A program made the translations under genes and the position numbers. The notes under the pieces were generated by a model that was given only the letters and a program-made list of their open reading frames with translations, did no database searches and had not been told where the DNA came from. A DNA stretch of 64,000 bases from Linum tenue. Lineage: Eukaryota; Streptophyta; Magnoliopsida; Malpighiales; Linaceae. Below are positions 1 through 8,994 of the stretch, in pieces; position 1 is the first letter of the stretch, and every line of letters starts with the position of its first letter. Where the stretch lies: positions 65,918,200 through 65,982,199 of the forward strand of contig CAMGYJ010000005.1 of NCBI GenBank assembly GCA_946122785.1. The letters are read 5' to 3'.

Positions 1-1577
1 TCATCCTGATCCTGCGGGTGAGGGATGGTCTGACCAGGCAAGGTACCTGGAGTCCTCCGAGCAACAGCCTGGGCAACACCACCAAGCTGGGTCTGTATAT
101 CTCGCAGCACAGCCTGTGTGTTTCTCTGACCAGCTTCTAGCTCCAAGAACTTGCCTGAAGCTTTCTCCATGAACTGCTCAATGTTATTGAATTTATTTGC
201 ACTGGAGGTGGCCAGAGAACCCACCAGATCTCTCATTTCCGCCATCGGGTCACTCTATACTGGGGCTGCAGGTGCTGCCCCTGCCTGTGGAAATGGTCGT
301 CCCTGCGACTGAGGTGGAACTGGCCCCTGTCTTGGCGGGTAGAGTGGCTGCTGTGGCTGCTGAAATTGCCCCTGTCTGGGCTGATATGGAGGCCTCTGAA
401 AACCAGGGGGTCCCTGGGGAGCTGGTGGTCTGGGATTTGGCCCAGCCCAAGAAAAGTTAGGATGTTGGCGCCACCCCTCGTTATAGGTGTTGCTGTAGGG
501 GTCAAAGCGCCTGGCATTCCCGATGAAGTCCATCTGCTCCTGGGGAGTGGACGACTCCCTCATCGCCTGACAGTCCTCCACGGTGTGATGAGAGCTCTCA
601 CACCACTGGCAGTGCATCGCCTGCGGCTGTCCGGTACCTGCAATCAAACCAGAACGATCGATAGCTGAAACCAGCTTCGATACCACCTGCACCAAATCAG
701 ATGACTGGGTGCCCACAGCATGCACACCCCGTCCAGGTGCTCGTCTCGATCTCCTGGCAGTGCCCCAGTCGTACCCGTTCTCCGCCATCTCCTCAAAGAG
801 TTGATTCAACTGTGGCGGGGTTTTTGTCAGCATGTTCCCGCCACAAACCGAATCAATCAGCTGCTTGTCCTCCAGGAAGAGGGCGTGATAGAAGGTGCCC
901 ACCTTGAATGCATCATTGAAACCATGATTGGGACACCTGAGAAAGAGGCTGGTGTATCTCTCCCAAGCATCCCTAATGGTCTCATCCTCATCCTGAGAAA
1001 AATGTGTAATTTGCTTCTACAGATCAACTGTCTTGGATGGAGGATGGTAGCGGGTGAGGAACTTGTCCGCCAGGTTGGCGAACGTGGTGATGGAGCCCGG
1101 AGGTCGAGTGTCTAGCCACTCCTTGGCATGCCCCTCCAAAGTGAATGGGAAGTACCTCAGCTGGATGGCATCTGCTGGTACACCATTGATCTTGATTCCA
1201 TCGATGAGCTCGTGGAATCGCCTGAGATGTGATCGAGGACACTCTCCCTCCTTGCCACGGAACACCACTGAACCGCGCAGCATGGTGATCACTGAGGTGC
1301 TCACCTCAAAGTTGTTGGTTGGGACATGAGGGTGTTGAATGGGTGACCTCATGTCTGCAGCTCTAGCGGTCCAGTAGGATCCCATGGTCTGCTCCTCGGG
1401 GATCACAGCACGGTTCTCTGGATCACCTATCTCTCCTTCTTCTTCTTCTCCGATCTGCAGCTGTGATAACGCCTTCTCCGCAGCCAGTCGCGCCTTTAGA
1501 ACCCGCTTGGAGTTCTTGCAGGTTCGTTCAAGCTCCTGGTCTAATGGTAATAGTTCTCCCGACTGGCTACGGGTCAT
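1..1577 (-). pseudogene. Athila-like gag polyprotein with in-frame stops, partial
   Basis: Gag forms the virus-like particle that packages the retrotransposon RNA. The reading frame starts at 1577 with MTRSQSGELLPLDQELE, shortly after the primer site, and stays in one frame to the window edge. Two in-frame stops interrupt it, a TAG near 1017-1019 and a TAG near 255-257. The retrotransposon-gag domain lies at about residues 105-230 (block with NGVPADAIQLRYFPFTLEGHA, then KEWLDTRPPGSI). A CCHC zinc knuckle (C-x2-C-x4-H-x4-C) lies at 570-611. Downstream is a proline/glutamine-rich stretch, then a helical segment continuing past base 1. The absence of frameshifts suggests a fairly recent copy silenced by point mutations. 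It is closely similar to the gag at 6897-8262. Confidence 0.87.
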
Positions 1578-1698
1578 GCACTACCTGCACACAATCAGTA
1601 GAAGCAACCCGTGAAGGCACACAGGTGGAAGAGATAAAATGCAGTAAATAAAAAGCTAGAGTAACAAATTTTCACGTTTCCCCAATAATCTAGAGGGT

Positions 1699-1716
1699 TC
1701 CCCGGCAACGGCGCCA
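1699..1716 (-). promoter_or_regulatory. Primer-binding site, tRNA-Asp type (E1)
   Basis: On the minus strand this reads TGGCGCCGTTGCCGGGGA. That is an exact 18-base complement of the 3' end of plant tRNA-Asp(GUC) including CCA. It lies six bases beyond the LTR end (minus strand ...GTGTCA at 1723). Confidence 0.9.
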
Positions 1717-1722
1717 AAAACT

Positions 1723-3119
1723 TGACACGCCAAAACACAACACCAAACTGCGACCAAGTGTAATCGCAGTCCGGGAATGCAGTAACAGGCAAGTTCAATT
1801 ATCAACCCGGGGTCTAGATCTAATGCTTACTCCGTGATTCTCTATTATCTAGCAAACTAGTTCGAGTGATTGTTGTGAAAAGCAAAAGCAGCAAGAAAGC
1901 AAGGAAATTGTTCGGTTTTCAAAGTCAGGAAAGAGTCACTCGGGATTGAGTCCCCCTAGCCCCTTAGTTAGGTTCAATTGTAATTCCCTGGGTTGATTTA
2001 CTGTTGATTAGACTGCGGAAGATCCGACAGTAGCTTGGAATCTCTTAAGCTGACCAAGCCCTCTCAGTCTAACTACCCGGCAGACGACTAGTCTTCACCG
2101 GGATAAAAAGCTGAGGCTATGAACACAGAACTCCACTACTGGAATTGAATTCTAGTACAAAGCAGTAAACTGGCTAACTCTCGTATAGCCAATCTCCTAC
2201 TATCGAATGAAGAGGCTCTAACAACCTAATCAGATTCTATCTATCTCAGGTTGTAGCGGAAATTGAGAAAAGCTGATCAGACTCCAATCAATTCAATAAA
2301 CATGCATCATTCGATTAAAATCAAACAGTAATATCATCTCAAGTCATTACAATCAAATCCCTAACACAAGGAACTAGGGTTCTTCATACCCAAGTGAGAG
2401 AAGGGTTCTACTCCATAGAGAGAGAAGAGAAAACAGTAATCGGATTAGTCATACTCATAACGATGAGGAAAATCTGCTCCGGGACGATGATTTCCAATCC
2501 TATGACGATCTCCAAGCTCGATTCGATGAAATCCAGCTCTAAGACAGCTTCTAGGATGTGTTCTTCGTACTTTCTCTCTCTAGGGCTCTGTTTTTGCTCT
2601 GAAAACACGATTCTGCCCCTTTTGGCTCGGAATAGGCTCTAAAACCATGATTTCCCGACTCGCACGGCCAGGCCGCACGGCCGTGCAGATCACCACCTTG
2701 GCCGTGCGGCTCAAAACGTAGCGTGTCGTTTAATCGATCTTCAGCTATCTCACACGGCCAGGGTTGCACGGCCGTGTGAGGAATGCAGCCTGCCCGTGCT
2801 CGGCCTCGGCAGAAATCACATGGCCAGGGTGCTCAATGGCACGGCCATGTGAGAATTATGGCCTGCCCGTGCATGCTCTCGCAGAATTCCGCACGGCCTG
2901 GCTTGGCCTTCGCACGGCCGTGCGATGCCATGGTCTGCCCGTGCAGCTTCCTTGAAACCTCGCCATTGGTCCGATCTTCGTCCAATCGACCCCAGACTCG
3001 CTCCTAAGCCTTCATTCACGTACTAGGACCTGAAATATCACAAACAAGCACAACCTAGCGTGAAATCGGCCTAAAACACGAGAATCAACATCTCAAACGG
3101 TGTAAATAACGGTCTATCA
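1723..3119 (-). repeat. 5' LTR of E1 (1397 bp)
   Basis: Minus-strand LTR beginning TGATAGACCG at 3119 and ending GCGTGTCA at 1723, next to the primer site. Its first roughly 110 bases align with the start of the LTR at 5638 (shared blocks GATTCTCGTGTTTTA and CACGCTAGGTTGTG or TACGCTAGGTTGTG). It is about 285 bp longer than that LTR, and the excess matches the GC-rich hairpin array at 2640-2960. Small open frames inside it are chance. Confidence 0.82.
2640..2960. repeat. Array of four GC-rich hairpin units inside the E1 LTR
   Basis: Four imperfect tandem units, each with a short palindromic stem: 2662-2669/2679-2686, 2749-2759/2770-2780, 2816-2825/2843-2852 and 2890-2898/2916-2924. Stems are variants of CACGGCC paired with GGCCGTG. 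Where one arm changes (CACACGG to CACATGG, or ACACGG to GCACGG) the partner arm changes to match. Units two to four also share a downstream GCCCGTGC or CTGCCCGTGC motif. Confidence 0.8.
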
Positions 3120-4203
3120 GTCGGCATACTATTTGGCGGCACCAAATGAAGATGATGAGGAAACCAATGAAACCAGCTGGAAGAGTATTTGGAAATGGAA
3201 AGGACCCAACAGGGTCAGGCACTTCTTCTGGGTTGTGTTCCATGATCGTCTGATGACGAACCAAGAGCGCAAAAGAAGGAAGATCACTATGAATGATAAC
3301 TGCCACCACTGCAGGGACAAAACAGAGACGATCGAGCATATCCTTAGAAGCTGCAGCAGAGCTACAGAAATTTGGAACAAGCTTGGGAACAAAATGAAAG
3401 AAAGGAATTTGCAGCTGCCGTTGGAAGAATGGCCCCTGAAGAACCTGATGGACGAGAAGAAAGGAGTCAATTTCGGGCTCGTTTTCCGGCATCTCTGGAA
3501 GCAGAGAAACGAGGAAGTGATGGAGGGAAAGAAGTTCTCTACACAAGGTCTGATGTGCAGAATCAATGCCTGGTTCAGCATCATCAGGAATGCGCACCAA
3601 TTTGTGAAGAGCACTTCTTTGAAAGCAAGGAGAGACATACGAACAAAGGACATTGCCTGGAAACCACCACCAGCTGGGTGGATCCAGCTCCAAAGTGATG
3701 GATCGGTTCATAGTGGAACAGGGAAGGCTGCGGCGTGAGGTCTTCTTCGTGATCACCTGGCAGATGCAGCTGCGCTTTCGTCTGTAATTTGGGAAGCTGC
3801 TTGATTACCAGTGCTGAACTGAAAAGTGCCAGCGAAGGGCTTAGGACTGCGTGGGATAAGGGCTACAGGAGAGTCGAGCTCAATCTCGACTCGGAGACAA
3901 CAATCTCAATCATTAGGAAAAATGCAAATGATGAACACAGGCACGGTCAGGTTGGCCTTGTTTCGCAGGTTTTTGAACCGGGATTGGGAGGTTAGAAGCT
4001 CACATGTATATAGAGAATCAAACTTTGTTGCTGATTATCTTGCTAGTTTAGGTAACAACTCCCCTTATGGCACATATCTCTTCGATGTGTGCAACCCGGG
4101 ACTTACAAACTGGTTGTATTATGATGTCATGGGCATTGCCCAAGAACGTTCTATTAATCTAATACACTAGACGCAATGCGTCATCTCTTCTACAAAAAAA
4201 AAA
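3120..4203 (+). pseudogene. LINE (L1-type) ORF2 C-terminus: zinc-binding RT domain plus RNase H, 5' part cut off
   Basis: Three overlapping frames encode the tail of a plant LINE polyprotein. From 3120 to about 3400 is the RT zinc-binding (zf-RVT) region, with WKSIWKWKGPNRVRHFFW and the cysteine motif CHHC at 3301-3312 followed by HILRSC. From about 3660 to 4170 is an RNase H of the plant LINE type: WIQLQSDGSV (first Asp), then SAELKS (Glu), LDSET (Asp) and FVADYLA (last Asp). Frameshifts occur near 3735-3790 and 3960-3990. After the stop at 4170 a short 3' UTR ends in an A-run (4192-4203), typical of a LINE tail. The reading frame runs straight into position 3120, where the E1 LTR begins, so E1 inserted into this LINE. 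The LINE itself lies in copia RT that starts at 4204. Confidence 0.85.
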
Positions 4204-4412
4204 GATGTTGGAATGATGCAAACAATCAAAGAGATTGATGCTTTGGAAGAGAACAAAACTTGGGACATAGTTGACTTACCTCCAGGTTAGAAGGTTGTTG
4301 GAAACAAATGGGTCTTTAAGACCAAATTCCTGACACATGGGTCAATTGAAAGACGTAGAGCCAGATTGATAGCTAAGGGTTATACACAGACATATGGTAT
4401 TGATTTAGGTTA
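4204..4412 (+). pseudogene. Ty1/copia reverse transcriptase, N-terminal fragment
   Basis: One frame with one stop reads the usual start of a copia RT: an EIDALEENKTWDIVDLPPG block, a stop where a Lys codon is expected, then VVGNKWVFKTK and RARLIAKGYTQTYGID. It breaks off just where the conserved FAPVAK block should follow, at the Mutator-like terminal repeat (about 4408). A matching RT C-terminal half lies at 8263-8567. The LINE tail abuts its left side. About 50-60 residues of RT are missing between the two halves. Confidence 0.82.
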
Positions 4413-4714
4413 ATTACAAGGTTGGTCACTGAGTTTACTAAAAATGTTCATGTTTGGTCACTTCAAATATTTAATTGCATTCATGGTCACTCAGATTAGT
4501 TCAAAAGTTCAAATTTGGTCACTCTCCGTTAGTCTCCGTTAGTTTTTGCTGATGTGGCAGTCAACTATTATAGTTGACCGTTAAATGAGTGACGTGACCA
4601 TTAAAAATATTAAAATAATATAATTTAAAAATTTATAATTTCCACATCATTTTATAACTATTAAAAAATAAAAACAAAACTTAATTCCTATTATTCTATA
4701 AACACCTAAACCTA

Positions 4715-4845
4715 CCCTTTCTCCTCCTCCATCATCGCCATCGCCGCCACGTCACCACTATCGCCGACATTACTCACAAGAATCAAATTGAAGGACCCGC
4801 TCCTGGTGATCATGAACCTCATCGCTCTCTTTCTTATGCAAAATC
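4715..4845 (-). pseudogene. Inverted copy of the expansin 3' fragment in the left terminal repeat
   Basis: Read on the minus strand this encodes MRFMITRSGSFNLILVSN then VGDSGDVAAM. It is a diverged copy of the plus-strand expansin segment at 5516-5635 (MRFTIIGSGSFNLIIVSD, VGGRGDVAAM). The pair forms the inner arm of the element's inverted repeat. Confidence 0.75.
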
Positions 4846-4978
4846 CTAGCTCTCCTTGCGCTGTCGAACTTGATCCAAATCCATGGACATGGAAAGACAT
4901 CTTTGCATAACAAACATCAAACAAAGAAATCACTGCTCCATAAAGCCCACTTGAAAAAAACCTTGCTTTTTAAGAAGC

Positions 4979-5637
4979 ACCACCAGAAAGGCCATGGTGT
5001 TTCCGGGAGCTGGGTTCATGCTGACGCCACTTTCTACGGCAGTGGCGTTGCCTCGGGCACAATGGGTAACCAAATTGAATAAGATCCATGATTCCCAAAT
5101 TTAATTAAAATCTCAATTTCAAAACCCTAGTTTCCAAAATCCACAATTCTGGGATTAATTTATTTTCTTTTACCTTGTGTTTCGCAGGGGGAGCTTGCGG
5201 TTATGGAAACTTATAAAACCAAGGCTACGACATGAAGACAGATGCACTAAGCACAACTCTGTTCAACAATGGCAGTGCCTACAGCGCCTGCTTCGAGATC
5301 ACCTGCGTGGAAGACGCCCAGTGGTGCATCCACGCCGTGATCACCATCACAGTGACGAACCTCTGCCCACCGAACTTCGCCGAGCCGAATAACAACGTCG
5401 GCTGGTGCAACCAACCGCTGGAGCATTTCGATCTCTCTGAGCTGATTTTTCTCCACATCGCGCAGTACAGGGCATGGATCGTTCCGGTTATGTACAGGCG
5501 GGTGGCGTGCATAAGAAAGGGAGGGATGAGGTTCACTATCATTGGGAGCGGGTCCTTCAATTTGATTATTGTGAGTGACGTCGGCGGTCGCGGTGATGTG
5601 GCGGCGATGGTAGTGATGGAGGAGGAAAAAGGTAGGT
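4979..5637 (+). pseudogene. Alpha-expansin gene fragment (two exons, truncated)
   Basis: Expansins are secreted proteins that loosen cellulose-hemicellulose contacts in plant cell walls. Exon 1 (to 5065) ends GSWVHADATFYGSGVASGTM. A GT-AG intron follows at 5066-5187 (122 bp), and exon 2 starts GGACGYGNL at 5188. Exon 2 reads LSTTLFNNGSAYSACFEITC, LCPPNFAEPNNN and the HFD signature in LEHFDLSE. It then enters domain 2 (RVACIRKGGMRFTI) and is cut at 5637 by the E2 LTR. A stop follows GYGNL, and Gly/Cys positions are altered (SAYSACFEI instead of the usual CGACFEI). The signal peptide exon is not recognisable. Retention of the intron shows DNA-level capture rather than retroposition. Confidence 0.85.
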
Positions 5638-6749
5638 TGATACACCAATAATTACACATGTTTATACCTCCATTCTTGAGCCGTTTGAGAGTCGATTCTC
5701 GTGTTTTAAGCCGATTTTACGCTAGGTTGTGTGTTTATGTCATATTTCAGGACTTGGCGTTGACGTGAAGGCGAGGAAACGAGTTTGGGTCAAAGGAGGA
5801 CGTTGGAGTAGAAGGGTGATGGAGGAAAACCATTTTTGAACGCCAGGAAACAGGAGGGGTCCCGAATTTTAGAGAGACAAAGCGTATACCTAGAGAGAGA
5901 AAGTGACAACCTAATTCTTTAAGCGCCCTAGATCGATCTTCATCACCATTGGAGCCCGGCTTGAGCTTGGAGAAGTGCTGATTGAGTGCCAGAAGCAGAA
6001 TCCCATCCTTCTCAGTATGGTTTCTGCATCTGAGCTAGATTTCCCTTCTCTCTATATGGAGTAACTTTCCCATTCACCTGGGTATGAAGAACCATAGATT
6101 TGTATGTTAGGTCTAATTGTATGAACCCAAGTATGAATTCAATGATATGATTATATTCAATTGAGGTTTGATTTCTTGAATGGCATGATCCTGATCAAAT
6201 TCCGGTTATTTCTGCTTTGACCTAGAAAGAGAATATCTGCCTAGGTTGATAGAGCACCCTTGATTGAAGGTAGTGAATTGATGACTTTAGTCTAGGAGTC
6301 AATTCACTATTCTGTACCAGCTTTACTTCGGTAGAGGAGGTTTGGTTCGTTAGGGCCTCAATCTGTTTACTCCGGTGGAGGTTAGTCGCCCGCTGGGGAC
6401 TCAGATTGAGAGGGTCTAGAGACCTTTAGTCGAGACTGCAGACTGTTTAAGAACCTCCTGCAGTATAACTATCATTGAACTTGAACTTGGTAAATTACAA
6501 CCTGGCTTAACTGCAGTCTAGGGGGAACCATATCCGGGCGACCTCTCTCAACTTGAACACAACTTTCACAGCTTTGCTTGCTAGTTTAACTAAACCTTCC
6601 CTACACTTGAACCGCTAGATAACAAGACTTTCACGGAGTAGTCATCACACCTAGGACCTGGGTTGACAATTAGAACTGAACCCGCTATACTACGCATTGG
6701 TAGGTGGTTACACTTGGCCACTTTCTAGTGTAATGGTAGAGGCGTGTCA
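5638..6749 (+). repeat. 5' LTR of E2 (1112 bp)
   Basis: Begins TGATACACCAATAATTACAC and ends GAGGCGTGTCA, immediately before a tRNA-Asp primer site. The first 110 bases align with the E1 LTR (minus) and with the start of the LTR at 52260. It lacks the GC-rich hairpin array of the E1 LTR. The flanking five bases on the left are TAGGT. The matching right flank has been deleted. Confidence 0.85.
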
Positions 6750-6755
6750 AGTTTT

Positions 6756-6773
6756 TGGCGCCGTTGCCGGGGA
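6756..6773 (+). promoter_or_regulatory. Primer-binding site, tRNA-Asp type (E2)
   Basis: Exact TGGCGCCGTTGCCGGGGA, the complement of the plant tRNA-Asp 3' end, six bases after the LTR end at 6749. Confidence 0.9.
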
Positions 6774-6896
6774 CAGCTAGGTTGTTGAAGAAACGTGATT
6801 TCTTTTACTTTAGCATTTCCATTTCCGCATTGATTGTTTGCTTTTTCCCGCTTGTGCCTTCACAGGTTTGCTTGCTTGGCTGTGTGCAGGTAGTGC

Positions 6897-8262
6897 ATAA
6901 CTTGTAGCCAGTCGGGAGGTTTACTACTGTTAGATCCGGAGCTAGTACGCACCTGTCGCCAACTAAGGAGACAACAACGAGCGAGACTGGCTACGGAGGA
7001 AGTGCGCATCGACGGCCACTTGAGCAGCGATTCTGAGGAGGAGTACGAGATGGACGGTGCGCAAAACCCGCCCCAGGGGATGCCTCTCCAGGTTACCCCA
7101 GTGAATCAGATCCTGAGGAACAACCCAGTCCCCCAGGCAGATGGGGCTCGTCTTCCACCACCCCCGCCGGGTCCTACCATGGAGTACTACTACACTCCAT
7201 GGGTCGCTGATATCCGCCCATTCCAGCAAACAACTTTGAGATCAAGTCATGCTGGATTCAACTGATTACATCCTCTATCCAGTTCCATGGCTTGAAAGAT
7301 GAGGAGGCAACGGTGCATCTTTCCCGGTTCCTGCAGCTGACAAATGGATTCAAGATGAATGGTGTACCCGATGATGCAATCCGTCTCCACCTTTTCCCCC
7401 ATTCTCTGGCGGGGCATGCGAAGAGGTGGTTAGAGACCCAGCCCCCACTATCCATCACATCGTGGGATGACTTGGCCGACAAATTTGTGCACAGGTATTA
7501 TCCGGCCTCGAAGACCACGGAGTTTCAGCGGGAGATCACTCATTTCCGTCAGGAGCCAGATCAGTCCCTACGTGATGCCTGGAAGCGGTACTCGGGATTC
7601 TTCTGGCAATCTCCCCATCACGGCTTCAGTGATGCATTTACAGTGGGGAATTTCTACAGCGCTCTGACCCCAGAAAGCCAGAGGGTGATTGAGTCTCTAT
7701 GAACAGGAGGGGATATTCTTACCAAGACTCCACCCGAGCTGAATCAGATGATTTAGCACTCGGGCTGCCAGGGATCACTCTTGGGGGCAGAGCACCAGAA
7801 GCATGAGTTCCCAGGACCGAGGAGTACACGTCATGGAGGCCAGGTCCGGGCTAGAGCGGGAGGTGGCTGAGTTAGTCCAGACATTGAGACAGCCCAACAA
7901 TCTTATTCCGGGCAGAGGACTGGTCGGGCCTCCAGTTGCTCAATGTTGGTGGTGTGAGAGCTCGAACCATCTGGTGGAAGATTGCCAGGCTATGCGGGAG
8001 TCTTCTACACCCCAGGAGCAGTTGGACTTCATCGCCAATGCTCGGCGCCTTGATCCTTATAGTGGTACATATAATGAAGGGTGGCGCCAGCATCCCAACT
8101 TCTCCTGGAATAACAACAACACCACTAAACCACCTGGTTTCCCAGCACCAGCAGGTGGTTTTTAGCAGAGGCAGCCTTTCCAGGCCAGGCAGGGTCCATT
8201 TCCGCAGCAGCAACCTTACCAGCCCAGACAGGGGCAACCATTTCTGCAGCCGCAGCGCCAGT
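6897..8262 (+). pseudogene. Athila-like gag (E2), start codon lost, frameshifted and truncated
   Basis: Homologous throughout to the gag at 1-1577. The position of the start Met is ATA at 6897-6899, followed by codons matching the E1 gag N-terminus (xxxSQSG). The frame continues to a stop at 7263. The gag domain continues in another frame from about 7290 to 7740 (NGVPDDAIRLHLFPHSLAGH, KRWLETQPPLSI, DLADKFVHRYYP). The zinc knuckle CWWCESSNHLVEDC lies at 7944-7985 in a third frame. The proline/glutamine-rich tail (PQQQPYQPRQGQP-like) breaks off at about 8262, where copia RT sequence begins. Everything 3' of gag, including the second LTR, is missing. Confidence 0.85.
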
Positions 8263-8567
8263 ATGAAGGAAAATGTTTGTAAGCTGTGGAAATCCCTATA
8301 TGGGTTAAAACAAGCAATCAAACAGTGGTTTATTAAATTATCTGAATACTTGAAAGGTCTGGGATTTGAGCAATCATATGAAGACTATTATGTGTTCAGG
8401 ACACCTTCCGTAGTCGTAATTGTGTATGTTGATGACATACTTCTAGCAGGCCCTGATCTAGATGAAATTCAGCCGGTGAAATTGCATTTGAAGAAAGGTT
8501 TCAAGATCAAAGAATTGGGAAACATGAAGTACTTCCTTGGATTAGAAGTGGCCAGGTCTAGTGAAGG
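8263..8567 (+). pseudogene. Ty1/copia reverse transcriptase, C-terminal fragment
   Basis: Starts at the block VCKLWKSLYGLKQ and continues with the catalytic YVDD box at 8425-8436 (VYVDDILLAG), then KELGNMKYFLGLEVARSSEG. It is the natural continuation of the RT fragment at 4204-4412, minus the FAPVAK/LDVKNAFLHG middle section. It stops abruptly at about 8567, where non-copia sequence (a hAT-like remnant) begins. Confidence 0.82.
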
Positions 8568-8990
8568 TTGGGCGAGCAGCAATTTCATCGCTCATGCCTT
8601 CTCTCCGACGATGGCGCATCCCTTTGACGATGACGAATCGGTGACGCCATGGTCCAAATCAACAAATCGAGAAAGAGATGAGGGAGTTTCATATAATCTC
8701 TCATGGTGAAGGTTATGTTTGTGGAGGAAAGAGAGAACTTTTTTAGAGAGATGGAGAGAGAGGAGCGAACAGGGTAGAGGAAGAGGAGTGAACTGATCGA
8801 CAGGGGAGGGTTTTTTCCTATATCGGTATACTCGGTTATACCGAGTAACCGGTGGTTACTTACCGGCTATAGGTCGGTATACCGACAGCTAGGTTTCGTC
8901 TGCCGTATCCTGATACCGTCGGTTATTGGTTAACCGGTAACCGTCGATTATCGATTAAACCGTTAATCGGCTGACCGGTTACCAGCCCTA
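8568..8990. mobile_element. Remnant of a hAT-like element, right end at 8990
   Basis: The last 180 bases are full of short GGTTAACCGG-type motifs and end GACCGGTTACCAGCCCTA. This closely resembles the right end of the next element (ACCGGTTGCCAGCCCTA at 9997). The left end is not identifiable. The proximal part (8568-8800) is GC-rich, of unknown origin, and could be cargo. The neighbouring element inserted exactly at this end, using its terminal CCTA as part of its target. Confidence 0.5.
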
Positions 8991-8994
8991 CACG

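Larger units (their letters stand above)
1..3119 (-). mobile_element. Athila-like Ty3/gypsy LTR retrotransposon, 5' half (E1)
   Basis: Read on the minus strand the order is LTR (3119 to 1723), a two-base spacer region, a primer-binding site complementary to plant tRNA-Asp, then a gag gene running off the left window edge. A tRNA-Asp primer site together with this gag type is characteristic of the Athila branch of Ty3/gypsy. The element sits inside LINE coding sequence that resumes at 3120. Protease, RT, integrase and the 3' LTR would lie left of the window, so completeness is unknown. Two related elements occur at 5638 (E2) and 52260 (E3), both on the plus strand. Confidence 0.85.
4408..5637. 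mobile_element. Mutator-like (Pack-MULE-type) element carrying an alpha-expansin fragment, right end lost
   Basis: The left end begins GGTTAATTACAAGG and contains phased 'ttggtcac' motifs and a 'gatgtggcagtcaac' block. The same architecture recurs at 24294, so it is a dispersed terminal repeat. Inside lies an expansin gene piece with its intron. An inverted repeat of about 125 bp (4715-4840 versus 5510-5637) carries the expansin 3' end at both sides. The right arm stops at 5637, where the E2 LTR begins, so the outer right terminal repeat is not visible. Assignment to Mutator rests on the long terminal inverted repeat and captured gene. No transposase is present. Confidence 0.6.

Noticed and set aside
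3085..3756. 223-codon minus-strand frame
   Set aside because: It is antisense to well-recognised LINE zinc-binding and RNase H coding sequence.
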